A DNA stretch of 64,000 bases from Ehretia macrophylla (lineage: Eukaryota > Streptophyta > Magnoliopsida > Boraginales > Ehretiaceae), in the NCBI GenBank assembly GCA_037974665.1, contig CM075777.1, positions 13,043,001 to 13,107,000 on the forward strand, written 5' to 3'. The notes under the pieces are model-generated. The model was given only the letters and a program-made list of their open reading frames with translations, ran no database searches and was not told the DNA's origin. A program made the translations under genes and the position numbers. Below are positions 47,601-62,943 of the stretch, piece after piece. Each line of letters begins with the position of its first letter. The first letter of the stretch is position 1.

Positions 47601-50600
47601 TTAAACTATTAATAACAAGCACTAGAAACATGAGTTAACAAAACAATTTAGCACAAAACAAGATGGCTTACACATTTCTGGTTTTTCGGGTTTGTGATGA
47701 AATGTGGGGAAATGTAGCCTATCTCTAGCTTCATACCCTCATCAATTTCCAACTCGTTATACTGCGTCCTTCCACCCTACAATCATGAAACAACTAGAGG
47801 TAAAGAAATAACAACAAAGCTATGCATCTCATAATATGATAACAACTAGAGGATTACGCTAAAATAAACTAGCACATGACAAATTAAAAAAGAAATCCTT
47901 AACAAATTAGACAAAAATTGATGCAGTAATGATATGCCTAGAGGTAGAAATCAAAACGCATAATCTTGCCCATTAGGGCTTTGGTCCAGTGGTAATATTG
48001 TTACTCGCTGTTATGTGAGGTTGTGAGTTCGAGTTTCGTTGGTTACATTGTACAGTCTTAGCTCTCCTGAATCCAAAAAAAAAAAAAAAACATAATCTGT
48101 CGAATGCATACTGTCATTTTAATCAAAATATTTGCATAATGGTTTTTCAGAACACCTTACAAAATGACATCTAAATGGTTCAAAACTATCTTAGACGACA
48201 TTTTCATTCAGAATTTGAAATGAAAAGAATAGGTACCTACCACTTCCAAATTCAAAACATAAAAGTAGCAAAACATTTCCCTGAAGCATTGCATAATGCA
48301 GAATATAGAATACAGAATAATTTCTTGCCATTCAAGTTTACCAAAACAACTTTGCAACAAAGGCAATGCTCAACCAAGCCAAAACAGGTGTATATTACTC
48401 ACTTCAATTGAGATGACACCTTTTCTGCCAAATTTTTCCATGGCTTTTGCAATCAGCTCACCAATTTCCCTATCACCATTTGCAGAGATTGTACCAACCT
48501 ATATACAAAGTATCATAACTTTAGCACCCCTAAGAAAAAAACACCCTGTGACAGAGCCATTTTCTCCTTAATTGAAAATTAATAACTTCCTTGAACAGTT
48601 TTAATGTTTTTAAATGGATGACGGTGAGTTTTGAATCTAGAATGTTTTGGTACCTGCCTAAGCTAGTTCTGAAGCAACATCCATTGAGATTGAACAAAGG
48701 ACCAAAGACAAACCTGAGCTATTTCTTCAGATGAGCTAATTATGCGTGCTCTATCCTTCAAATTTTTTACAACAGCATCAACAGCCATGGTAATACCATG
48801 TCTAAGATCCATTTCATTCACTCCAGCAGCAACTGACTTGCAACTGTCGGTGAATATCGCGTGGGCGAGAACTGTAGCATAAGTGGTACCTGGCAAAAAG
48901 TACACAAATTTAAGTTATTTAATTTTGTTAGTTTCAAAGGAACACAAAACAGTAACATGCATGACTAGGTCATCTCCAACAATTTTTTTTTTTTTCCCTA
49001 TAATGAGTAAAAGAGGTGTCTCAATATTACTTTTTATTTTAACTAACGTACATATTTAATATCTTTTAGTTATTAATGACTATGTTCCAACAATAAATAA
49101 TAACATTGGTATTATTTTTATTTTATCTTTTTAAATTTAATTCTTTTTTAATAATTATATCAATTTTTGAAAATTTTTAAATAATATTTTACATTATTTT
49201 ATTTTAAAATTAATTTAAACCATTTAATATATATGGACAGGGAGCCATATTTGACTCCCAAGAGTCGAAGTAAAAATTTCTAAATTAGAGAGTTTGTTGA
49301 AGGCTAAATACATGTTTTCACTTCCTATTTTGAGTAAAAAGTCAGAATAAAATCTTGTCAGACTCTTGAAGATGGACTTACACCTTACATTAATTCTTCA
49401 ATTTTATGAAATTAGAGAACATAATAAAGAAACTTACCATCACCAGCAACATCATTTGTAGCATTTGCAACCTGTTTTACAAGGGTTGCACCAATGTTCT
49501 TGACTTTGTCCTCGAATAGAATACTATTTGCAACTGTTACACCAGCTTTTGTCACTTTAGAGCCAAGCCAACCTTGTTCAATTACAACATGACCCCCCTA
49601 CATCAATCACATCAATCACCATCACCCACATTGATAAACCCACAACAAAAACTTCAACGAGACACATAAGCCTATATCACGAAAATCAAACAGTGCAGCG
49701 ATAATCCAATGCTCTGCAATAATGTCCAAAACATAATTGAAGTTGATCCAGTCTAGTTGGGTGGGTTAGTCTCTTTGCTATTATTATTTTTATTTGTGAG
49801 GTGGTATACAAGGTGTAGGGCTTCTTTTACAAGTTAGGGCAGCTTGATGGGGTGTAATTGGCTTGCCTCATTGAAAGCCACCACCATACCATCACAAGAG
49901 GATTCTTCAAAGGATGATTGCATCAAATACTAGAATATGACATAAGTTTTTGGTATGTTTTAAATCTACAAGTTCAATACGTATTTATTATGATGTTTTA
50001 TTTTTTGGTATCAAATCTTATAAATTCTAACAACAAATTAATTCCCAAGTGAAAACTGAAATTACACAATACTAATTTCAACAAAATCGAACACTTTGCT
50101 GATAATCCAATGCTCCTCACTTCGCAATAATAAGCCTCAGAACTCAAAAACCTCTATTGTAAAGACAACAAGAATAATAAACATGACATATGAAATGTGC
50201 TTCTTGATCAATTCAATCAAGAATGTTCCCTTAAAAAATCAAATCTTTGACCAAAATCAATTTTTTATCCAGATCAAAATATATAAACAAGTAAAACTAT
50301 GTTGATAATTCTGCAAAAAAAAGTGATCACCTTTGGACCCATAGTGACTCTAACAGTATCAGCAAGCTCTTCAACACCTTTAAGCATCAAAGCCTGAGCC
50401 TCGACTCCATATATTATATCTTTTTCTGTATAGTTTCTGCTCCATGCCAATCTACTACCAACCTGCATCATCAACCCACCAATATTTCCCACACATAATA
50501 CAACAAAAATAAAATCTTTTATAAAACAGTACAAAAAATAGTGTAAAAATGGAATCTTAATCTCTATTATAGACTATAATTTATAGTGTAAAATACCTGC

Positions 50601-50789
50601 TGGGTGGTGTTTTTGGCAAGCCTGTAAAGTAAAGAAAAATGGGTTTCTCATTAATATCATTAAATTAAATGAAATTAGGAGAAAACTCCAGAAATGATAT
50701 TGAAAATAGTAAATAAAAGACTGAAATTGAGTTGTGTTTGTGAGTGTTTACCTGGCTTTGGAGGCAACGTTAGCAGCAAAGCGATACAT
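44686..50789 (-). CDS. CPN60: CPN60-like mitochondrial chaperonin, gene 4 (type B), 18 exons, 576 aa
   Basis: Paired with gene 2 by [13 protein letters not shown] and a shared solo LTR. Exons: 50752-50789, 50597-50621, 50331-50462, 49438-49597, 48714-48889, 48403-48498, 47672-47776, 47501-47587, 47254-47346, 46541-46630, 46411-46473, 46168-46245, 45968-46072, 45546-45645, 45342-45445, 45053-45158, 44874-44952, 44686-44779. The 1731 nt are in frame, all GT-AG. GDGTT, LPGGG and GIIDP are kept, but TKDG reads TKAG and Asn434 replaces the GroEL Asp398 equivalent. APGFG is replaced by [12 protein letters not shown]. The tail ends HSNAKRLR, basic; one extra base relative to gene 2 puts the ancestral acidic DDMD reading out of frame. 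Introns carry SINEs and a solo LTR. Head-to-head with gene 5. Confidence 0.9.
45675..45864 (-). mobile_element. tRNA-derived SINE in intron 13 of gene 4, 12-bp target duplication
   Basis: ACATTACTATTT flanks it (45663-45674 and 45865-45876). The minus strand carries 'cagtggtaagagg' (box A-like), 'gagttcgattcatg' (box B) and ends in a long A tail (plus-strand poly-T). Gene 2 has no insertion at this site. Confidence 0.8.
46704..47176. mobile_element. Solo LTR in intron 9 of gene 4, 5-bp target duplication
   Basis: From 'tgttggaaaatac' to 'tttcccaaca', flanked by GATTG (46699-46703 and 47177-47181). Gene 2 shows the empty site 'agttgattgtactat' at about 25322. Copia-like, same family as 36903-37263. 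Inserted after genes 2 and 4 split. Confidence 0.85.
47967..48090 (+). mobile_element. SINE in intron 6 of gene 4
   Basis: 'gggctttggtccagtggtaa' (A-box region), 'gtgagttcgagtttcg' (B box) and a 16-nt A tail, flanked by CATAATCT (47959-47966 and 48091-48098). Same family as the SINE at 29339-29453. Confidence 0.75.
49724..50032. mobile_element. Solo LTR remnant in intron 3 of gene 4
   Basis: Collinear with the solo LTR of gene 2 (28882-29277), sharing 'gtggtatacaaggtgtagg' and the 'attctaaca' right end. It lacks the left end. It marks common descent of genes 2 and 4. Confidence 0.7.
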
Positions 50790-50929
50790 GTTTGTTGTAG
50801 TTGTTGCAGATCAGAGAGATAGAGAGAGGAGAGATGTGAGGTGGTCTTTGATTTTGAAGGCTTATTGAGGTTGTTGTAGAGAGGAGCACAGAAGGGTTTG
50901 GAAGATGAAGCTCCAGCAGCTTCGAATTG

Positions 50930-50940
50930 TTAGGGTTTTA
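50930..50940 (-). promoter_or_regulatory. Telo-box in the leader of gene 4
   Basis: TAAAACCCTAA on the minus strand about 145 nt upstream of the ATG, with the GAAGCGTGTCTCACAAGTC block (50967-50985) and AATAAATAG stretch just beyond. Same layout as gene 1. Confidence 0.5.
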
Positions 50941-50999
50941 GGGTAAGCAGAGGTTCAAAGGGTTTTGACTTGTGAGACACGCTTCTATTTATTAATTAC

Positions 51000-52420
51000 A
51001 ATAGAGATCAAAGTTAGTGATTTCAAACCTCTTACTATAATAAGTTGCTACCCGACAAGACCGAATGCTACTACATATTTCATTTTCAGGATTTAAAATC
51101 AGTAACGCCAAGATGTATACAACCAACAATAATGGGATAAAAATTTTGTTTAGTTTAATTTTACGGCATCTACTGTTGTACAGACGGGGTTTTCATATTT
51201 TTGGTGCTTGGAACACAAAGAATAAATTGGAAAAAAATCGCCTCCAAGGTTGCATGCTCTTCATGCTAAACTCTCCATATATATTTGTAGCCCATGAAGC
51301 CATCTCAAAGGTATGTTCGTGATGAAATGTTTAAGTAGAATAAAATTTCAATTTTCACATATACGTAATCAATATTCTTATAGATCAATAAAATTTCACA
51401 TGTACATTTTTTTTGTTTTGATATAATTTCTAGTTCTTTATTTAACTTGTATCTGTATTATGGATGTTTCATATCCTAATAATTTGAGAACCTAGCTACC
51501 AAATGATGAGAATACAGTATTTTTAATAATAATTAAGAAATTTGATTTTTTGGCAATAATATAGGTTCTTCTGTATCATTTATAAGAGTGCCTCCTCAAG
51601 ATCAAGCATACACCTTCAAAAGTAGGCTAGAAAAAAGAGGATGAACAAGTGTTCGAGGACTAAATTGGGGATAATCTAAAGGGAAAGAAACTAATGTCAT
51701 AATACAGAGAAAGAACCGAAAGAATGTAGTTGTGAGGCAAATGGGAGTCCTAATTAATGACGTGGGATCAAGCGGTTGAATGTATAAGCGGTAGCAAGGT
51801 GAAATTGCTCTTGGAAAGTCGGGAGTTTGACACTTTTTACTATTTTGGAGTTCTACCCTTGACTGACATGGAGTATGTGTGGAGGCGTACCGCTATAACC
51901 AGGAGTTTACCAATTGGTGGTCGGGTTCCGCTAGATATATAATTCGATGGTCAGACTCCACCAAATGAGTTCCCACTTCATCCAACAATCTAGCCAACTA
52001 ATGGTAAACTTGGAGAAAAAGGCCACTGTATCGGCCACTCCATTGAGATTTTATCACATAGTGAAACAAAATTAGACAAATAGATTGAAAAGGATCTTAA
52101 CATCTCTATTAAAACCTCACTGGATCCCCTTTTGGGAGGATTACTCTAGCGTGCAGCAAACCGTGGCTTAAGTCCTTGTCCAATAGTAGTTCTAAAGTTA
52201 CAGCAAAATGAGCTTAGCAATTTCTTAACCATTTTATCTTACTATATTTTGTGGTTCATCGAATCCTTACCATCCATTATTTTACTTTAATCTTTTTGTC
52301 TGGATTGGTTGACATTTTGCAGATAATTTCCCAATCAAATTGACTATATTAGACTAGAGATATATATATATATAAAGGATATCAAAATTAGCATTCAACT
52401 TGGATTAAACTATTTTCCTC
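51000..52420. repeat. Upstream region and spacer block, copy 3
   Basis: 51060-51300 matches the upstream regions of the other genes ('ttttacggcatctactgttg'). About 51990-52300 weakly matches the spacer blocks ('gtaaacttggagaa', 'ccactccattgaga', 'tagttctaaagttac'). A SINE-like insertion lies at 51755-51982. No gene seen. Confidence 0.55.
51755..51982 (+). mobile_element. SINE-like insertion upstream of gene 4
   Basis: 'ggcgtaccgctataacca', 'gggagtttgaca' and a 'gagttcccac' end match the SINE family at 37374-37575. No A tail or target duplication is clear. Confidence 0.45.
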
Positions 52421-53440
52421 CAGCTTTGTTCACAAAACTCAAGTATTCGATCTAGTTCTGTCCCAATCCATTCTGTGTTCCATCATCGCCAATGATATGA
52501 TACTCTTCCCAGCATTGGCTAATAGTTTCAGCAACCGTCACAGTTGCAAATCTTCCAAGCACCAGAGAAATATGAAATCCTCGTCTCTACATCAGTAGAT
52601 GCCGTAAAACACAAGTTTTGTCCCTAAGATTTATCACAAACATCCTGTTTGGAATAAATGTTTCCACAAAATTTTGCAGAATTCATTTACAAATCTAACT
52701 TTTTATGTTTGGAAGCACCATTTTAAAAAATTGAAAATTCAGGATTTGCAAATCTTGAATTTACTCAAGGCCTACCGGAATTTACAAATTCACGTTTTTT
52801 GAGTTAGTTCCTTTCTTTTGAGGACAAAATTACCTTTAAATTTTTCGTTACACTTAAGTTTAACTTTGGCTCAACTACAAAGATAAAAAAATAAAATATA
52901 TTTCAAACCATCTCCCTCACAATTCTTCTTTCAATAAAATATGAAGAAAATAATTGATCAACAAGTTAGGGCATCAACAGTTCATTCTAGTGCTTTGTTA
53001 GATAGTTCAAAAGTTCTTGTTTATCGTTCTTAATTTTTACGAATTCCAATAGAATAAATGAGGAGTATTTGAGTAAAATATAATTTTTAATTCCAATTCT
53101 ACATGTGTTGCAAATTACTGTTTCAAACAAGAGAATTTATTTATAAATACAAATCTTTATGGGATTCATTTACAAATTAAATGAATTCCACAGTATAAGT
53201 ACTTCTAAATACTATGAAAGTTTGATTTAGTTTAAACTAAACTAAATCTTTTTTTTAATCCCATCAAATAGTATCGGTTGTATGCATCTTGGCATTACTG
53301 ATTTAATTTAAATCCTAAAAAGAAAATATGCACTAGCATTAGGTCATGTTGGGTACCAATCAATTATAATAAGAAGTTTCAAGTTTGAATTACGTTTTGA
53401 CCTCTATTGTGATTAAAAACCAGAAGAGTGCCTCAAAAGT
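52420..53440. repeat. Inverted copy of the chaperonin upstream region
   Basis: 52460-52630 is the reverse complement of the upstream region found beyond genes 1-4 ('ccaatgatatgatac', 'gatgccgtaaaacacaagtt'). It continues as AT-rich DNA to the gene 5 leader. It shows that gene 5 was inverted together with about 1.1 kb of its upstream DNA. Confidence 0.6.
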
Positions 53441-53468
53441 CAAAACCCTTTAAACCTCAGTTTACCCT

Positions 53469-53480
53469 AAAACCCTAACA
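53469..53480 (+). promoter_or_regulatory. Telo-box in the leader of pseudogene 5
   Basis: AAAACCCTAACA about 120 nt upstream of the ATG, in the same leader context (CAACAACTAAAAGCTGC) as genes 1 and 4. Confidence 0.45.
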
Positions 53481-53595
53481 ACAACTAAAAGCTGCTGGAG
53501 CTGCATTTCTCCTCTCCACAACAACCTTAATAAGCCTTCAAGCACCACCTCACCCCTCTGTCTCTCTATCCCTTTCTGCAACAACTTCAACAAAC

Positions 53596-58557
<4,962 letters not shown>

Positions 58558-58705
58558 GTCCATCTGCAACTGTAGCTTTTGCACATATAGATAATCATCA
58601 ACTTTCTACTTTGTAGGCATTAGTGATAACATATATAAACCATTTTCTACATGCCTGCAAGCTTGAGACTGGGATTTGATTTCAATTTTTAATCATATTT
58701 GTTAA

Positions 58706-58936
58706 GGTATAAATCTGCTATGTCTGAACTAAGCACACGACCTGCAAAAATATAAAGGAACCATGGGGTTTTTTCAGGGACTTTCTTCGAGGATCAAGTC
58801 AGTTTAAAGTATCCGAGCATAAGCTAAATGCAATGGAAATTTAAAGAATAGATATTTTAATTAAAAAATGAGTTATCTTTCGTGACTGTTGGGGTTCTAT
58901 TTATATTATTTGCTATGGAATCTTATGGGCTATATG
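58706..58936. other. Junction DNA between pseudogene 5 and the copia LTR
   Basis: No homology to the other chaperonin introns and no gene. The truncation point of gene 5 therefore lies about 230 bp before the LTR, so the LTR insertion itself need not have caused the loss. Confidence 0.4.
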
Positions 58937-60715
58937 TGTTGGGAGAAAACCCGATATCAAAACACAAACAACAAATGCACAGCGGAAATAACACCCTCCC
59001 ACCTTGTATAAACCTGTTAGGAAGCAACAAATAGAGCCAACAACAATATGCACGAATCTGAAAATTCCAGAAAATAGAGCAACACCAAGATTTTAACGTG
59101 AAAAACCTCCCCAACGTGGAGAGTAAAAACCACGGCACCGTAGTCTACCCAAAAACTTCCACTATCAACAAATAATGGGTACAAGAGAGTCTTCTCTAGT
59201 TACAACTAGAGGCATGCACAATACATTCACCAAGAATAACATATTCTTGCAAATATTGCATCAACAAAAGAGATTAAACCAAGAAGTAGGAAAGAAATCA
59301 CCAAAAACGTTGTCACTGTTCACGTCAGAAAAACGGGCCGTAGAGAGCTCCAAATCTGATCTCCACCGTTCAGATTGAAGACCCACGAGTTGTGAACATG
59401 CACACAAAATTTCAGCTCAATCGGACCACAAATGATCCTCCGATTGTCGATTTGATGAAGATTGCGCAGTCTGAAATTTCTACTCTCTTCTTCTTCTTTC
59501 TCTCTCTCTCGTTTACTCACTCTCTCTTTTTCAAAATAAGTGACAGACCAGCTGGTCTGTCCATTCCATTCCTTTTTTATTTTATTTTATTGTTTTTCTC
59601 TTTTTTTGTTTTCTTTTGGTCAAAAAGCAAAAGCATAATGATAACCACCCACATGGGTTGGTCTCTCCTAGCACAACAATCTCCCCCACCAACTCAAGTG
59701 GGTGGGTCAATCAACCCGGCAACTAAACGACATATCTCAAGCTTCTCTCTTGGCAACGCCTTCGTCAACATATAGGAGCCATTGTCATCTGTATGAACTT
59801 TTTCAAGTTTCAACAGCTTCAAATTCAAAACATCCTTGATCCAATGGTACCTCACATCAATATGTTTCGATCTTGAATGAAATGAAGAATTCTTACCAAG
59901 ATGTATTGCACTCTGACTGTCGCAATACAAGACATAATTATCTTGCTTAAACCCAAGTTCTTCCAGAAACTTTTTCATCCATAGCAATTCCTTGCATGCT
60001 TCAGTTGCTGCAATGAACTCCGCTTCAGTAGTGGAAAGGGTAACACACTTTTGCAATCTCGATTGCCATGCCACAGCTCCCCCTGCAAAGGTAATCAAAT
60101 AACCCGAAGTAGACTAACGAGTATCAACATCTCCAGCCATATCAGCATCTACGTAACCCACAAGCATAGGCTTCTCACATCCAAAGCAAAGTCTCAGTTT
60201 GGATGTGCCTCGAAGATATCTCATAATCCACTTCACTGCATTCTAGTGTTCTCTCGAAAACGACTCACCGTACCAACTGCATGTGCTATGTCTGGCCGTG
60301 TACACACCATAGCATACATCAAACTTCCCACTGCTGAAGAATATGGAACATTCTGCATATCTTTCTTTTCTTCATCTGTAGAAGGACACTGTTGAGCACT
60401 TAGCTTAAAGTGAGTAGCAAGATAAGCACTAACCACTTTAGCTTTATCCATGTTGAACTTTTGAAGTACTTTTTCGATGTACTTCTCTTGTGACAAATAC
60501 ACTTTTTTGCCATTTCTGTCTCGATTGATTCTCATGCCAAGAATCTGCTTTGCCGGTCCTAAGTCTTTCATAGCAAAAGACTTATTTAATTGTTTCTTCA
60601 ACCTGTCAATTCTTGAAGAATTCCTGCCAATAATCAACATATCATCAACGTATAACAACAAGATAATAAAATCATCATCAGAGAATTTTTTAGAAAAGAC
60701 TGATGGGTGCTTAGC
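58937..60715 (-). mobile_element. Ty1/copia retrotransposon fossil, 3' part only
   Basis: Minus-strand element. The 3' LTR spans 58937-59678 (TGTTGTGC...CCCAACA, about 742 bp), directly preceded by a polypurine tract TGGGGGAGAT. Internal parts are the RNase H region (about 59694-60098, 'CDSQSAIHLG', 'SKHIDVRYHWI') and the reverse transcriptase region (about 60233-60715, 'LLYVDDMLIIG', 'RPDIAHAVG'). Integrase, protease, gag and the 5' LTR are absent. What remains is broken, with about one or two interruptions. Relatively young by the readable frames, but the second LTR needed for dating is missing. Confidence 0.85.
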
Positions 60716-62891
60716 TTAGGGTATAAATCAATATCAAATTTAAGCCAAGTTTTAACTCGCAAGTGCACGAGTGATTGTAGTGTAGTGTGCTAATGCGAGG
60801 TCGAATCCACAGGGAGGCTATTTGAAAGTTTGTAGAAAAGTGTAAGTAAAGTGCCTAAGTAATTAAACTAAATTAAATTGTAAATTGTGTGATTTGAATA
60901 AAAGTTAACCAAAAATAAAATAAAAGTGAAATTAAATGCGAAAACTAAAATTAAATATGAAAGTTGAAATTGAAGTTTGACCACTATTGGGAAAGGTTTA
61001 GGGATCGGATTCCTATGCAAAGTTGAATTCTAGGCTCGAACTTAGGATTTCTTATTTTGATGCAAAATTAGACTACAAGCCTAATTAATTAATTAATCAC
61101 CTTAAGTTAACTAATTAACGGGTTAGACCTAGTTTAGAGGTGCAACGCTATCTCCAAGTCCTTTATCTAGCCAGAGTGTAGATTTGTCCTAAAATCCTAG
61201 GCAAACACATTAATTAATTAAGTGGAGGAAAACTATGGTACAACCTATAGTTTTCACAATCAAGCCCAATTTATATATTTGATCTACCATACGAATTTCT
61301 ATTAATTACTAGCTACAAGCATAATAAATTAATAGAATAACTAATAAAGCATGTAAATTAAATATATAAGACTAGCATCAAAATAATCCAACCAAGTTCA
61401 AGACCATAAAATTAAATTATTGCATAGTAATCCTAACCTAAACAATGAATTAATTGTTCATGTTCAACAAAACTGAATCAAAATTATAAAAAGAATGTAA
61501 ATTAAACTTCTCCATAAATTGATTTGAATCTGTTGAAAATAATAATTTAATCTGAATCTCAACTGAAAATTGAAGAAGAATTTACGAAAAGAAATAAATC
61601 GAACTTGCTGCTATTTTTTTGCTCGTCGTCAAAGTTTTTTTTTCTCCTTCGCTGCTCGCTGGTTGCTCTTTGTTTTTTTCCTTTTCTCTCCTCTGCGCCG
61701 CAGCTCTCAAAGCTTTCTGCTTCTCCTTCTTTTTCCTACTGCGCCGCACTGCCTCCTTTTTTTTTTTTTTTTTTTTTGCGTCGCTGCGTTGCTGTTGCTT
61801 TTATAAGTACAGTAGACCGCCCTTATCAATGGGCTTGGTCGGTCGACATGGCCAACTTTGGCCATTCTAAGTCCAACGTGGACTTTGCTCATGTTTTCTG
61901 CCAAGTCCAAATTGGACTTGGTTGATTAATGACCAAGGCTTTTTAGCCTTGGTCAAACATTATTTTTTTTTTATTATTATTTTTGTTTGTTTCTTTTTTT
62001 CTTTTATCTTCCCTTTGTAATTCCTCACACCATGCTTCATCATTCATGACCAAATCTTTGCTATCTTCTTTTTCATCCAATTTCTTTCAATTCAGCCCCA
62101 AATACTTTTTCATCATTCAATTCCTACATGCTCAAAAACACAACTAAAATGATCAAATATTATAATTAATGTGCATAATTAATTCTAAAAAATAAAGAAA
62201 TAAGCCTGAAAATATGAATACATCAACACCCCCAAACCTACCTCTTGCTTGTCCCCAAGCAAGACTAGAATCTAAGCAAATCTTCAAGTTCTCAAGACGT
62301 TGCTTTAACGAATCAATCAACTCTAACAAAAGGACAAGGTTCGGGGAACAATTGATCCTATGGTATAGTAGTTCAGCGAACTCATTCGGATCTCTCTCTT
62401 TAAAGGCAAAACATGTTTACTACAAGATTGCACTAAACACTATTAAGTCTCCACGTAACAAAGTAACAAGACAACTCAATACAACTAGATCGTAATGCTC
62501 GCACCCCCATTGCCGTTATAATCCTCCAAACATGTCTTTCACCCTTTTATTCATCCTAAAACATAAAAGTAAACATATTTCATCTCTCTTTTTATTTGGT
62601 GCTTGGTCCCAAACGGTCAACTCAACACCCCATGTAACGAGCTTGCAAGGTCATCAATCCCAGTCACTTAAGGCTTAGGTTGATAGGCTTTGAAAGGCCC
62701 CATGCGTACCCTACTTGCTCAAAGTATTGAACACCGAAACACCGTACACCTTAAGCACATATCCCTAAAAATAAACAATGAATACAAGGATAGTGGTGCT
62801 AAGAGATAGAAGTGAATAATTTTTTTTTATTTTTTTATTTTATTTTTTTGATTTTTTGATTTTTTGATTTTTTTAATTTTTAATTTTTCAT

Positions 62892-62943
<52 letters not shown>

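Noticed and set aside
15019-50789. The array as plastid Cpn60 alpha or beta
   Set aside because: The MYRFAA...ASKAR presequence and the 18-exon structure, plus motifs such as [15 protein letters not shown] and GYDAAKGEYVDM, match mitochondrial CPN60/HSP60, not the plastid subunits.
61570-61925. Phe-rich open frames of 67-106 codons
   Set aside because: They arise from poly-T and CT-rich sequence; several overlapping frames are open at once, which is typical of low complexity rather than coding.
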